A stretch of 64,000 nt of DNA from Cryobacterium sp. Y11 (GTDB taxonomy: Bacteria; Actinomycetota; Actinomycetes; Actinomycetales; Microbacteriaceae). Of this stretch, positions 1-9,167 are shown piece by piece. Numbering within the stretch: the first letter of the stretch is position 1; each line of letters begins with the position of its first letter. The stretch lies in the NCBI RefSeq assembly GCF_002929535.1, contig NZ_PJJO01000060.1:248001-312000 (forward strand), written 5' to 3'. The notes below the pieces were generated by a model that saw only the letters and a program-made list of their open reading frames with translations, did not search any database and was not told the DNA's origin. The translations under genes and the position numbers were made by a program.

Positions 1-142
1 TCCGCGAGCGAGGTCATTCATAGGAATGGTAGGGATGTCAAGTATTGCGGTCACAGCACTTCTTTCGTGTTACAAAATGAGGGTCGGTCTTTAACGAATA
101 ATTCTGGCGGTTTCCGGTCGAATGTTTCGGGGAAATGACACA

Positions 143-1399
143 TCACACTGTATGCATCCGGTTCAGATCAGGAATAAGCGGGAGCTTTCGACCCGCTTGC
201 CGTCGAACCCTGGGGATAACCGCAAACCCCAAGCACACGCCCAGAAGGGAATACCACAATGTGCTCATCGCGTCCCAGCCATGAAGGGCCAGAATGAACC
301 CCAGCGACGTAAGGCTCAGCGCCGACAGCCCAATTGCTACGTCGTGCTTGATCGCGGCGATCGAGACAAACACCGCCACAAGGAACAACACCAGCCCAAT
401 CCAGCCCAGTCCGAAGATCGCATACACGATCTCGGAGTCCACTGATCTAGCGATGTCGACGGCACCATGCAGTTCTGAATCGACTACCCACCGCCCTGCG
501 GGAGCCGTTTGCAGGAGGTAGCCGAATGGACGGTCTGCCAAGAATTGCGGCACCAACGAATAGATTGCACCACGATAGTTGGAGCTGTACTCCAGTCCGG
601 TTGCTCCAGCAATAAAGGGAGCCCACACAAAAAGGGACAGATAGGCAAGGCCAGCAATCGCAACGGCTGCGAGGGTGTGGGCAACCCACACGAAGCGTAG
701 TAAGAGGGCGCGCAGCACCGGGAACAGCTGAAAAGCCGCGACTGCCGTGCAGATAATCGCCGGGGCACGACTGCCCGTCGCCCAGACACCAAGCACCAAA
801 ATTGCGCTGACCATCAACTGAAACCGGAGCCGGTGCAATTTGAGCGACAGAGGGACCATGGTCGCCAGGATCGCGCCTAATACGAGTACATTTTCAGAAC
901 CGACGAGTGCTCGGGTGAGTCCTTCTCGTTGGCTCGTCGCGAATTCGTATGTACGGCCAAAGAGCGATTGACCGAGGAGAGACTCAGAAATCGCCAGAAT
1001 CGATACCAAAGTCGCAACACTGAGCAGTACGACGATGTAGATTCGGCCCTTCCCTGATCGATAGAGGACCCACCCAAGTAGCGCGAACAGCGGGAGCATA
1101 ACGAGCAGGTGTTCAGCGTTTACTGCGAAGAGTCGATCGTTAATCTGGCGTGCCACGACCTCAATTGCACCCACAGCCACAGCCAAATACCCAGCGCCCA
1201 CAGCCACGTAAGCGATTCGCCGTCTCAAAGAAAACTCCATGAGGAAAACCTCGAGCGCTAATGCCGCAAAACCGATCGCCACAGAAAAGAGTCGCAAGCT
1301 ACCGAGCTGCTCAAGGTAATAGGGAAAGAAAAGGCCGAACGAGAGCAGTAACGCACTCGCGATCCGCAGGTAGGATCGCGTGCGTTCACGTCTAACCAA
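143..1399 (-). CDS. O-antigen ligase / Wzy-like polysaccharide polymerase (multi-pass membrane protein)
   Basis: A 418-residue protein that is almost entirely hydrophobic helices, about 10-12 predicted membrane segments. A larger loop around residues 270-320 contains YSSNYRGAIYSLVPQFLADR followed by a Trp/Asp/Glu-rich stretch. This architecture is typical of O-antigen ligases and Wzy polymerases, which join lipid-linked glycan units at the outer face of the membrane. The best start is a TTG at 1399, which overlaps the end of the preceding glycosyltransferase by 8 bases, so the two are translationally coupled. It is the last gene of a four-gene minus-strand polysaccharide cluster. The family is recognised from topology and context only, because this family has weak sequence motifs. 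Other multi-pass glycan proteins, such as a flippase, are less likely. Confidence 0.7.
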   Translation of the reverse strand: MVRRERTRSYLRIASALLLSFGLFFPYYLEQLGSLRLFSVAIGFAALALEVFLMEFSLRRRIAYVAVGAGYLAVAVGAIEVVARQINDRLFAVNAEHLLVMLPLFALLGWVLYRSGKGRIYIVVLLSVATLVSILAISESLLGQSLFGRTYEFATSQREGLTRALVGSENVLVLGAILATMVPLSLKLHRLRFQLMVSAILVLGVWATGSRAPAIICTAVAAFQLFPVLRALLLRFVWVAHTLAAVAIAGLAYLSLFVWAPFIAGATGLEYSSNYRGAIYSLVPQFLADRPFGYLLQTAPAGRWVVDSELHGAVDIARSVDSEIVYAIFGLGWIGLVLFLVAVFVSIAAIKHDVAIGLSALSLTSLGFILALHGWDAMSTLWYSLLGVCLGFAVIPRVRRQAGRKLPLIPDLNRMHTV

Positions 1400-2303
1400 G
1401 GGCTCGACCTGCCGAGACTGAGGGTTCGGCGCTGTCGGCGACAGCTGTCATTCGCTCTCCCTGCCGCCAACCCCGTGCGATCTCCGGGAACGCGGCCCAC
1501 CGCCCGCGCTTTGTCAACAGGGCACGAGCGAGCGAGCGGCCGAGCTCAAAAGCGACGGCCATTCGCCCTCTGGTCAATGAGAACAACTTGCTATGAAAGA
1601 CAAGTAGGTTGCGACCGAGAAGACGAGACGGGATCCCGCTCGAGCGCTGTGAAACTCTGGCGCGGGGTACCCACACGACTCGGCGACCGGCGCGCCGGAG
1701 GCGGGTGTGCAGGTCCGTTTCCTCAAAATAGAGGAAATACACCTCATCAAGCCTGAAGGCTTCAAGATCAGCAGTGCGATACATCGTGAACGCGCCATCA
1801 AGCCACTCGCGATCAACGACAGGTTCTTGCATCCTGGCACCTGCGTTTACATGGTGCCGCGGTAACTTCAGTAGCGGCGTGAGCCGCCCACCAACAGACC
1901 AGATCTGCATATCTAGATCGGCGTTCAACAAGGTGGGCCCTGCCACAGCGATACTGGGATCAGCCAAAAGTTCGTCCCTCAACGCTCGCACTGCATCCGG
2001 CGCGGCAAGCGACTCGTGGGTCGAGATCAGGGTGAAAGGCCGAGCGAAGTCTTTGGCATTCAGATGGGCGAGGCCGTCGTTTACGGCCGCCGCGTATCCA
2101 CGGTTGCTTGTGTACAAGACCGAGAAGCCTTCGGCCACCAGCGACGCGGTCGATGGAGTTTCGCTGCTGTTGTCGACCACGAGAATTTGAGCACGTGGCA
2201 CTCCGCTGGCACAAAGCGCCTCCAGAGTGCCAACGAGTGTCGCAGGGCTGTTGTGATGCACCACAATGCACGCGACATCGTCCACGGCGTCGTTCACGCT
2301 CAT
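1392..2303 (-). CDS. Family 2 glycosyltransferase (rhamnosyltransferase-like)
   Basis: A 303-residue GT-A fold glycosyltransferase that transfers a sugar from a nucleotide donor at the inner membrane face. The N-terminus has the GT2 signature: VACIVVHHNSPATLVGTLEAL, then ILVVDNSS (residues about 40-47). The acceptor-side motif FEETDLHTRLRRAGRRVVWV lies near residues 190-210 and matches the ExD/RR pattern of rhamnosyltransferase-like enzymes. The ATG at 2303 overlaps the TGA of the upstream glycosyltransferase by 4 bases (ATGA), so the start is well supported. It sits in the cluster with two further GT2 enzymes and a polymerase-like protein, which points to a cell-surface or exported polysaccharide. 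The sugar specificity cannot be read from the sequence. Confidence 0.85.
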   Translation of the reverse strand: MSVNDAVDDVACIVVHHNSPATLVGTLEALCASGVPRAQILVVDNSSETPSTASLVAEGFSVLYTSNRGYAAAVNDGLAHLNAKDFARPFTLISTHESLAAPDAVRALRDELLADPSIAVAGPTLLNADLDMQIWSVGGRLTPLLKLPRHHVNAGARMQEPVVDREWLDGAFTMYRTADLEAFRLDEVYFLYFEETDLHTRLRRAGRRVVWVPRARVSQRSSGIPSRLLGRNLLVFHSKLFSLTRGRMAVAFELGRSLARALLTKRGRWAAFPEIARGWRQGERMTAVADSAEPSVSAGRALG

Positions 2304-3274
2304 CGGATTCCGTTCGCCCGAGCCGCTCTCCAGAGCAGCCCAACCGGATAGCCCGCCATTTTAGCGAGATCGCCGACGACGACGATTACAGGCACGAGAG
2401 CGAGCCCCCGAAATACACCGGCGCCAAAGCTCAACCGTCGATTCCAGACGCGAGACCAGAACTTATGCATATAGATGACGAAACCAGCCACTAGAGGCAC
2501 GATCGCCCAGGGAGTGATGAACGAAGTGCATAGCATTACCAGCCCGACGACGTACGCAAGGTATCGCACCATATGGCGCTTCCACCACAGGTTCGCTTTG
2601 CCGTCTCCCCGCGCGTACCGAAAGTACTGCTTCACAAAGGACGGGATGCTCGATCGAGCAGACCACGTAACGATGGCATCAGGCACGAACGCGAACTTGA
2701 AGCCACGATCCTTCATATTGATGTCGAAGACGAGATCTTCGCAATAGTCGAGCCATTCAGGGTATCCGCCAGCACCTTCCCACGCCTCGCGCACGAAGGC
2801 GAGGGACCGGCTTGACGGCAGGAACGTAGCCGGATCGATTTCGTGAAGTTCGGGGGTGACGGTAAAAGCGATCGCGCGTTCGAGGAGGGTGCTCCCGACT
2901 GGCCGAAAGAACCCGCCTACCACGCCCGGAGCACCAAGCGTGTCAAAGGCAGCCAGCATCCGCTCTACCCATGCTTCGTCAAGAGTGGTCCCACCGTCGG
3001 TAACCAGGATGCGCCGGTATGACGCCTGCGTCACGGCAAGATTGCGACCCTCCGAAATGGTTGCCCCCGGCTCTACAATTACTCTGAGCTTGCAGCCAGC
3101 TGGCGCCGTCCAGGCGCGGAGGATATCAGCCGTAGTGTCCGTCGAGCCGCCGTCGACGACAATAATCTCCGTTGGAAGCACCGTTTGTGCCAACAAGCTG
3201 TCCAAAAAGGTATGTAGACTCCGCGCTTCGTTCAGAACTGTTAGCACTAAGGAACCCTCCCGATTCACCGTCAC
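2300..3274 (-). CDS. Family 2 glycosyltransferase with C-terminal membrane segments
   Basis: The reading frame is open upstream to 3397, but the GT2 fold begins at SLVLTVLNEARSL. A GTG at 3274 forms a GTGA overlap with the stop of the upstream gene, so I place the start there (324 aa). Motifs are EIIVVDGGSTD (donor binding), LVTDGGTT (DxD position) and YCEDLVFDINMKDRGF (ED acceptor motif). Two hydrophobic stretches follow near the C-terminus (around AYVVGLVMLCTSFITPWAIV and GLALVPVIVVVGDLA), so the enzyme is membrane-anchored. It resembles processive or lipid-linked glycan transferases. It is the second gene of the translationally coupled glycan cluster; donor and acceptor are unknown. Confidence 0.82.
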   Translation of the reverse strand: MTVNREGSLVLTVLNEARSLHTFLDSLLAQTVLPTEIIVVDGGSTDTTADILRAWTAPAGCKLRVIVEPGATISEGRNLAVTQASYRRILVTDGGTTLDEAWVERMLAAFDTLGAPGVVGGFFRPVGSTLLERAIAFTVTPELHEIDPATFLPSSRSLAFVREAWEGAGGYPEWLDYCEDLVFDINMKDRGFKFAFVPDAIVTWSARSSIPSFVKQYFRYARGDGKANLWWKRHMVRYLAYVVGLVMLCTSFITPWAIVPLVAGFVIYMHKFWSRVWNRRLSFGAGVFRGLALVPVIVVVGDLAKMAGYPVGLLWRAARANGIR

Positions 3275-4128
3275 TCCAAGGCTCCGTAGACTTCGCGATT
3301 GATTCGTGGGTGCTTTCGAACCGCAATGCCCTTGGGCATGAGAAATTCGGGATAGCGGCGATAGAACTTGAACATCGACCCCAGTTCGCGTTTCCACGGC
3401 ATCGCGTTCAAGCTCGATGTTTCACGAGCCCAGCCGTGCGTCCATTTAGCACGCGGAACCAGTGCCACGGGGATGTCGGCCTTCCAGGCCCTCAGGGAGA
3501 AATCCTTGTCTTCGTAGTAGAGGAAGAAATGCGAGTCCCAGGCACCAAACTTTTCAATACTCGTACGCAGTCCAAAGACCGACGCGCCCATCAGCCAACA
3601 CACCATTCTGGGCTCATCGTTGTCGCTGAAGAGCAAGTAACTGCCGCGTAGCTTTTTCTCAGGGCCGAGCCGATTCCGCACTTTGTGCCACAGAAAAGGA
3701 AAGCCACGGCCGTTCGGCTGCAAAGTCCCATCGGCGTTGACGAGCTGCGGCGACACCACTGCTTGACGTTCGTTTGCAACCTGCTCAAGCATCTTCAAGT
3801 CCGCATATCTTACGCGAACGTCTGGGTTGACGAAGCCGATGAATGTGCCTTGGGCAGCCTTCAGACCTCTGTTGTTGGACGAGGCAAAGCCCAGGTTCTC
3901 AGTGAGCCGGATGACGCCGGTAGCACCGAGACTTTCGGCAACATCAGCGCTTCCATCGGTGGAACAGTTGTCCACCACGATCCACTCAACGCCCGCAGGA
4001 ACTTTGTCATTCTTACCCCAGAACTCTTCAAGAGCTCGTCGGCTATTGTACGTTACCGTGATAAGGGAACACCATGGCTTCTCAGTTCTACCAACGATGC
4101 TCACGATCGTTTCACCACTTACTTTCAT
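3271..4128 (-). CDS. Family 2 glycosyltransferase
   Basis: A 285-residue GT2 enzyme and the first gene of the minus-strand polysaccharide cluster. It shows CSLITVTYNSRRALEEF, VEWIVVDNCSTDGS, ENLGFASSNNRGL and GFVNPDVRV (the DxD-like metal site), then YYEDKDFSLRAWKADIPVAL. This is the usual arrangement for rhamnosyl- and related transferases acting on a lipid-linked intermediate. The ATG at 4128 has no competing upstream start. Its promoter should lie in the 452-bp divergent gap shared with the GH39-like gene. The sugar specificity is not predictable. Confidence 0.83.
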   Translation of the reverse strand: MKVSGETIVSIVGRTEKPWCSLITVTYNSRRALEEFWGKNDKVPAGVEWIVVDNCSTDGSADVAESLGATGVIRLTENLGFASSNNRGLKAAQGTFIGFVNPDVRVRYADLKMLEQVANERQAVVSPQLVNADGTLQPNGRGFPFLWHKVRNRLGPEKKLRGSYLLFSDNDEPRMVCWLMGASVFGLRTSIEKFGAWDSHFFLYYEDKDFSLRAWKADIPVALVPRAKWTHGWARETSSLNAMPWKRELGSMFKFYRRYPEFLMPKGIAVRKHPRINREVYGALE

Positions 4129-4580
4129 CTACGTGCTGCCATGAACGGCATGCAACCATCCGCGCGGCTCGGATCAGATGCCCCCTGCTCCCCCGCTAGA
4201 TTCTCAAACGCTAGCTGAAGGGAATCGTTCACAGCCTACAGCACGGGCAAAACAGCAGCACACCGTGCCGCACGCGCTGTCCCCCCGAACGCTGGTCCGA
4301 AGTGAGTACGCTATCAGCGTGGGAGATCCCAGGTGAAACGGGACGACCATCTGTAAGTAGCGCGAATTCTTACCCACGCAATCCAGTACGATCGAAATTA
4401 CTCAGGGGGCAGGCTGGCGGAGCGATTCTCCGCGCTTAGTGATGTCGCCGCCAACGCAGGGGGCGCATTGCTCAGAATAACCGCGGCGCCAGCACTTCAT
4501 GATCGCGCCAATAACCGACACCTGCCAGCCATAGCCGAAGCGCCGCACGCTGCGGGGTCTCGGCTTCAGGCGGTGACGCG
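4129..4580. other. Divergent intergenic region, polysaccharide cluster / GH39 gene
   Basis: This gap of 452 bases separates two divergently transcribed units and must carry both promoters. I see no convincing coding frame in it and could not fix a -10/-35 pair by eye. It is somewhat AT-richer than the flanking genes around 4320-4400, which is where promoters would be expected. Confidence 0.5.
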
Positions 4581-7091
4581 ATGATGTGCCGGGGCAGGCT
4601 CGTAGCATCAAGTATCGCTGCCGCGGTTGCGGTTGCAATGCTCTCCGCCTGCACCGCGGAAAAGCCGATCGTGTATCCGCCGCAGCCGGCCTTCGCCGCA
4701 TCTTCTGAGCTGCCGGGTGCATCCCCTGTTACTGCCGCTGGAACGAATGCGACATTATCCGCGGACCTTGCCGCCGACGGCAGCACACTGAATGTCGCTA
4801 ACCTGCTGAATGCATCACAGGGAGGCTACGGCGCCACCCGAAACCTCAACTGGTTCTCTGGGCAGTCGGCCCAGATGTCGAGCATGGGGCTCACGGAGAT
4901 TCGCGTGGACCATGTCTTCGACGACGCTTACTTCCACGTTGTTAATTTGGATGCGACCGGCGCAATTGCCTACGACTTCACGGCGCTCGATCGGGTTCTG
5001 TTGCCACTGATCGAAAACGGCCTGCAGCCATTCATCTCCCTGTCTTACATGCCCAGTGCGCTCGGTGCAGACACGTACGGCCCTCCTAAATCCTTGGATG
5101 CTTGGGGCGCTGCCGTGTCGGCGCTGGTCACCCACTACAGTGACCTCGGCCATTCCGGCTGGGGCTACGAGGTGTGGAACGAGCCAGACACGTTCCATTG
5201 GAACGGCACGAACGCCCAGTACAACGAGCTGTACGCGGCCAGTGCCGCCGCGGTGAAGGCGGCTGACCCCACAGCGCTCATCGGGGGAGGGTCAACGTCG
5301 AGCCTCGATTCATTCGGCAACATTCCCGCAAAGCTCGGGTTAGCAGCGCAGTTCATCGCCTACTTGGGCGCTAATCCCTCGGTGCCCGCCGACTTCTTCT
5401 CGGTGCACGGGTATTGGGCGCCGGACTGGCCCGAGATTCCGCAGGCGCGCCAGTTGCTCGACGCTGCAGGGCGCACTGGTCTGCCCATCTACGTCACCGA
5501 GTGGAGCGAGCTGCCGTCGATGGAGCAGGGAGCGGGAAACGGTGCAGACACCAACGCAAGCAATGGCGGGGCGAGCTTCGTTGCCAAACGCATGTTTCTG
5601 GCCATCGACTCTGGCGCCACGAAGATCTTCCACTTCACCCCCATTGAGGGCTACTCCCCCCAGCTTGCCTACAACGGTGACCTCGGTCTCATTACCGTGG
5701 ATGGCCACCGCAAGTCCGCCGGCAATGTGTTCGAGCTCTATTCCCGGCTGGGACAGACGCGAGTTGCCGCTGAAATCACCGGAGCTGGCACGGATACCAA
5801 CGAAGTTTCTGGGCTGGTAACGAAGGACTCTGCCACGTCGAAGGTTTCCACTCTGCTCTATAACCACACGGCGAGCGACGTGACCATGGCGGTTGACCTC
5901 GCCGGCTTGCCCTTTGAGGACTCAAACTTTCGAGTCACCGAACGCGTCGTCAGCTCCACGCAGGGCAACGGCTTCGCCGACGGATCCGACTTCATCGTGC
6001 CCAGTTACCCGAGCCAGAGCGAGAATGCACCGATCGTGAGCGACACGGTGCACAGGAGTGCACAGTCATACGCGCAAGACGTGCGGGTGCCGGCGCACGG
6101 CGTCGTCACCGTGGAGATTGCGGCCAGTTCACAGGCGGCCGGAAAACTTGCCATCACGGCCCAGCCAGCGCAGACCAATCTCGCCGCCACCGCTCTCGGC
6201 GGGGTCCCAACGGCGAGCACCTCGCTGGAACAGCCCGAATTCGGCTGGGGCATTGCCAGGCTCACCGACGGTCAACGTCATGAGATCGAGTTCGGGGCGC
6301 ATCCGATCAGGGGCTACTCCTCGCAGCCGCAAGCCGCAGCGGTCGCGAACGAGTGGGCGCAGATCGACCTCGGGAGCGAACAGCCTGTTGACACTGTGGT
6401 TCTCTGGCCACGAGACTCACAGGTGCAACAGGGCTCGGGGTTTCCGGATGACTTCACCATCGAAGGCTCAAGCAACGGGATCGACTGGAACGTGCTCACG
6501 ACGAAGACGGGATATACCGCTGGCGTAAACATCGTCGGTGCACAACAGTTCGAGTTCAAGGCCACCGAGCTGCGGTATTTGAAGGTGGCTGCAACGCTGC
6601 TAACGGATGGAGCCGGCGAGCAGGCCGCCCAGTTCGCGTTGCAACTCGCCGAGATCACCGCCTACCGCAACGGCTTGGTCGACGGCGGGTTCGAGTCGGG
6701 AAACTTGAAGGCGTGGAAGGTGACCGGGGACGTCACCGTGCAGTCAGCATCCGTTCGAGGCGGTCTACATGCAGTAGCACTGTCCGGCGATGATGCGAGT
6801 GTTTCGATGCGAGTAGAAGGGCTGCTGCCCAATACGACGTACACCTTCGGCGGTTACGTTCGGCCCGAAACAGCGGATGACGTTGCCGTCATCAGCGTCT
6901 CTGGCTTTGGGTCCAAGACCCAAACGGCCACCATGAAATTGTCTCAGTGGGCGCCGACCTGGGTGACCTTCACCACCGGCGCAGCGAAGACGAGCGCGGT
7001 GATCGAGTTCTCGAAGCCCGCCGGCGCCGGTAGCGCCTGGGGCGACGACTTCGTGCTCACGCAAGGAACGACCGCGCCGGAAGCCGAGTAA
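4581..7091 (+). CDS. Secreted lipoprotein glycoside hydrolase (GH39-like) with discoidin and carbohydrate-binding domains
   Basis: An 836-residue exported enzyme. The N-terminus has a signal peptide ending in a lipobox, AMLSAC (Cys24), so it is probably lipid-anchored outside the membrane. Residues about 70-420 form a TIM barrel of the GH39/GH-A type. The acid/base Glu201 lies in YEVWNEPD and the nucleophile Glu307 in YVTEWSEL, both at the expected strand ends. Residues about 540-700 look like an F5/8 type C (discoidin, CBM32-like) domain, and about 700-830 like a jelly-roll carbohydrate-binding domain (GGFESGNLKAWKVTGD). GH39 members cleave beta-xylosides or alpha-iduronides, but related barrels act on other exopolysaccharides. 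Lying next to a glycan-synthesis cluster, it may trim that polymer (inference). It is one of three plus-strand loci in the window. Confidence 0.8.
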   Translation: MMCRGRLVASSIAAAVAVAMLSACTAEKPIVYPPQPAFAASSELPGASPVTAAGTNATLSADLAADGSTLNVANLLNASQGGYGATRNLNWFSGQSAQMSSMGLTEIRVDHVFDDAYFHVVNLDATGAIAYDFTALDRVLLPLIENGLQPFISLSYMPSALGADTYGPPKSLDAWGAAVSALVTHYSDLGHSGWGYEVWNEPDTFHWNGTNAQYNELYAASAAAVKAADPTALIGGGSTSSLDSFGNIPAKLGLAAQFIAYLGANPSVPADFFSVHGYWAPDWPEIPQARQLLDAAGRTGLPIYVTEWSELPSMEQGAGNGADTNASNGGASFVAKRMFLAIDSGATKIFHFTPIEGYSPQLAYNGDLGLITVDGHRKSAGNVFELYSRLGQTRVAAEITGAGTDTNEVSGLVTKDSATSKVSTLLYNHTASDVTMAVDLAGLPFEDSNFRVTERVVSSTQGNGFADGSDFIVPSYPSQSENAPIVSDTVHRSAQSYAQDVRVPAHGVVTVEIAASSQAAGKLAITAQPAQTNLAATALGGVPTASTSLEQPEFGWGIARLTDGQRHEIEFGAHPIRGYSSQPQAAAVANEWAQIDLGSEQPVDTVVLWPRDSQVQQGSGFPDDFTIEGSSNGIDWNVLTTKTGYTAGVNIVGAQQFEFKATELRYLKVAATLLTDGAGEQAAQFALQLAEITAYRNGLVDGGFESGNLKAWKVTGDVTVQSASVRGGLHAVALSGDDASVSMRVEGLLPNTTYTFGGYVRPETADDVAVISVSGFGSKTQTATMKLSQWAPTWVTFTTGAAKTSAVIEFSKPAGAGSAWGDDFVLTQGTTAPEAE

Positions 7092-7112
7092 CCGAGTAAC
7101 CGAGCCTAATAG

Positions 7113-7152
7113 ACGGCCCCACTAGCACCTCAGCGGCGCCTGGTGGGGCCGT
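7113..7152. terminator. Bidirectional hairpin terminator between convergent genes
   Basis: The arms ACGGCCCCACTA (7113-7124) and TGGTGGGGCCGT (7141-7152) pair with one mismatch around a 16-base loop. The hairpin lies between the stop of the plus-strand hydrolase and the stop of the minus-strand gene at 7175, where a shared terminator is expected. Confidence 0.6.
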
Positions 7153-7174
7153 GTAGCCGTCCACGCCTCAGGTA

Positions 7175-7627
7175 CTAGCTCGTGATGCCGGTGGCGATGC
7201 GGGCGCTCTGGTCGGTGCAGCTCTTCGCAGCCGATTCGGTCAGAACGCGCTGAGCCATGATCTGACGCGAAGCATCGGACAGACCCGTCGTTGGGTATTG
7301 CGCAAGAACCTTGGTGATGATTTCCGGAATCGACATGGCTGCGTATTCATTGAGGTTATTGCAGACCAGCACACTATAGACGCTGACCGTGGTCGCTACG
7401 ATGTCATCGAGAATCTGCTGCTCCGACTGTGCCGTTGGCGTCGGGGTGGGTGTCGATGTTGGAACCGCGGTCGCTGACGGGGTCGGCGTTGGCGTCGGGC
7501 GGACCAACGCAGATTGCGAAGCGGGGGCGGACCCGGCCAGGTGCGGCACGACCACGACGGCCAGAATTCCGACGACGATGGCCGCGATCACCAAGAGGAT
7601 GCGCATTTCGAGCTTAGATATCTGCAT
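7175..7627 (-). CDS. Small membrane-anchored extracytoplasmic protein, unknown function
   Basis: A 150-residue protein. One membrane anchor (MRILLVIAAIVVGILAVVVV, residues 8-27) is followed by a Thr/Pro linker of repeated TPTP/PTPS units (about 43-67). A compact C-terminal domain follows, with two cysteines (Cys88 in VLVCNNLNEY and Cys136 in SCTDQS) that could form a disulfide. The layout resembles actinobacterial single-pass wall-associated proteins; I do not recognise a family. It is separated from tuf by a strong terminator and so is probably transcribed on its own. Confidence 0.65.
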   Translation of the reverse strand: MQISKLEMRILLVIAAIVVGILAVVVVPHLAGSAPASQSALVRPTPTPTPSATAVPTSTPTPTPTAQSEQQILDDIVATTVSVYSVLVCNNLNEYAAMSIPEIITKVLAQYPTTGLSDASRQIMAQRVLTESAAKSCTDQSARIATGITS

Positions 7628-7785
7628 GAGCAGACACTAACGCACAACATGAGGATTCCGCACGTCAGGCTGGGCATTGCGTCGCTTACGAAACGGGTGT
7701 GACGTGGGAGTGAGGACCGGGTGGGCCGCGAGCATCCGCTTGGCCGTCGGCGGTGTAATGAGCTGGTGAGAGAAAAGGGTACACA

Positions 7786-7819
7786 AAAGGGGGCCGAGCC
7801 CGAAGGCTCGACCCCCTTT
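7786..7819 (-). terminator. Rho-independent terminator downstream of tuf
   Basis: A 15-bp stem (7786-7800 with 7805-7819, one mismatch) closes a CGAA/TTCG tetraloop, 22 bases past the tuf stop. In the minus-strand transcript the stem ends in U residues (CCCUUUUGUGU), typical of a strong terminator ending the str operon. Confidence 0.85.
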
Positions 7820-7840
7820 CAGAGATCTAAGTACAGAAAA

Positions 7841-9034
7841 CTACTTGATGATCTTGGTCACCGTGCCGGCGCCGACGGTGCGGCCACCTTCACGGATAGC
7901 GAAGCCGAGGCCCTCTTCCATGGCGATCGGCTGAATCAGCGCGACAGTCAGGTCGGTGGTGTCGCCAGGCATAACCATCTCAGTGCCCTCAGGCAGCGTG
8001 ATGACGCCGGTGACGTCGGTGGTGCGGAAGTAGAACTGCGGGCGGTAGTTCGCGTAGAACGGGTTGTGACGGCCACCCTCGTTCTTGCTGAGGATGTACG
8101 CGGTGCCCTCGAAGTCGGTGTGCGGCGTAACCGAACCTGGCTTGACGACAACCTGTCCACGCTCAACATCTTCGCGCTTGGTGCCACGAAGAAGAAGTCC
8201 ACAGTTCTCGCCGGCCCACGCCTCGTCAAGCTGCTTGTGGAACATCTCAATACCGGTAACCGTGGTCTTCTGCGTCGGGCGGATGCCGACGATCTCGACC
8301 TCGGAGTTGATCTTGAGGGTTCCACGCTCGGCGCGGCCCGTAACAACGGTGCCACGGCCGGTGATCGTGAAGACGTCTTCAATGGGCATCAAGAACGGCT
8401 TGTCCTTGTCGCGCACGGGATCGGGGATGTACTCGTCAACGGCCTTCATGAGCTCAAGGATGTTGCCGGTCCACTTCTCGTCGCCCTCGAGGGCCTTGAG
8501 TGCGGACACCTGGATGACGGGGGCGTTGTCGCCATCGAAACCCTGGCTGGAGAGAAGTTCACGAACTTCGAGCTCAACGAGCTCCATGATCTCTTCGTCG
8601 TCAACCATGTCGGCCTTGTTCAGCGCGACCATGAGGGACGGCACGCCGACCTGCTTGGCGAGAAGAACGTGCTCACGGGTCTGAGCCATCGGGCCGTCAG
8701 TAGCGGCAACCACGAGGATCGCGCCGTCCATCTGAGCAGCACCGGTGATCATGTTCTTGATGTAGTCAGCGTGGCCCGGAGCATCGACGTGCGCATAGTG
8801 ACGCTTGTCGGTCTCGTACTCAACATGCGAAATGTTGATCGTGATGCCGCGCTGGCGTTCTTCCGGAGCCGAGTCGATCGACGCGAAGTCGCGCTGAACG
8901 TTGATCTTGGACGGGAACTTATCGGCAAGAACCTTGGAGATCGCTGCAGTCAGCGTGGTCTTTCCGTGGTCAACGTGACCGATCGTTCCGATGTTTACGT
9001 GCGGCTTTGTCCGCTCGAACTTGGCCTTGGCCAC
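7841..9034 (-). CDS. tuf: Elongation factor Tu
   Basis: A 397-residue EF-Tu of full length. It delivers aminoacyl-tRNA to the ribosome in a GTP-dependent way. GTPase motifs are G1 GHVDHGKT (residues 19-26), G3 DAPGHADY and G4 NKAD. Domains 2 and 3 are intact and the C-terminus is [15 protein letters not shown]. The start is GTG at 9034, with the Shine-Dalgarno GAGGAGG seven bases upstream. It is the last gene of rpsL-rpsG-fusA-tuf. A gap of 133 bases containing a hairpin separates it from fusA, so it may also have its own promoter. In many actinobacteria the S10 operon (rpsJ) follows tuf; here it does not. Confidence 0.99.
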   Translation of the reverse strand: MAKAKFERTKPHVNIGTIGHVDHGKTTLTAAISKVLADKFPSKINVQRDFASIDSAPEERQRGITINISHVEYETDKRHYAHVDAPGHADYIKNMITGAAQMDGAILVVAATDGPMAQTREHVLLAKQVGVPSLMVALNKADMVDDEEIMELVELEVRELLSSQGFDGDNAPVIQVSALKALEGDEKWTGNILELMKAVDEYIPDPVRDKDKPFLMPIEDVFTITGRGTVVTGRAERGTLKINSEVEIVGIRPTQKTTVTGIEMFHKQLDEAWAGENCGLLLRGTKREDVERGQVVVKPGSVTPHTDFEGTAYILSKNEGGRHNPFYANYRPQFYFRTTDVTGVITLPEGTEMVMPGDTTDLTVALIQPIAMEEGLGFAIREGGRTVGAGTVTKIIK

Positions 9035-9128
9035 TGTGGGTCCTCCTCAGGACTCGCGTGCAAAATCTCGGCCGCCGTTATGAGCGGCCGGTATGCGCTG
9101 GATTGTGTCTACTTATGTTACTCGGGCC

Positions 9129-9162
9129 AGGTGGCCTAAGCGATTCGGCCCGAAGGCCACCT
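9129..9162 (-). terminator. Hairpin in the fusA-tuf spacer
   Basis: AGGTGGCC (9129-9136) pairs with GGCCACCT (9155-9162) just past the fusA stop. No U-tract follows, so it is more likely a processing or partial-termination hairpin that lets tuf be expressed separately from fusA. This is an inference from structure alone. Confidence 0.45.
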
Positions 9163-9167
9163 TAGGG

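Noticed and set aside
1..142. Possible start of another minus-strand gene at the left edge (ATG around 21)
   Set aside because: Only seven codons would be in the window and no Shine-Dalgarno is visible, so it cannot be supported.
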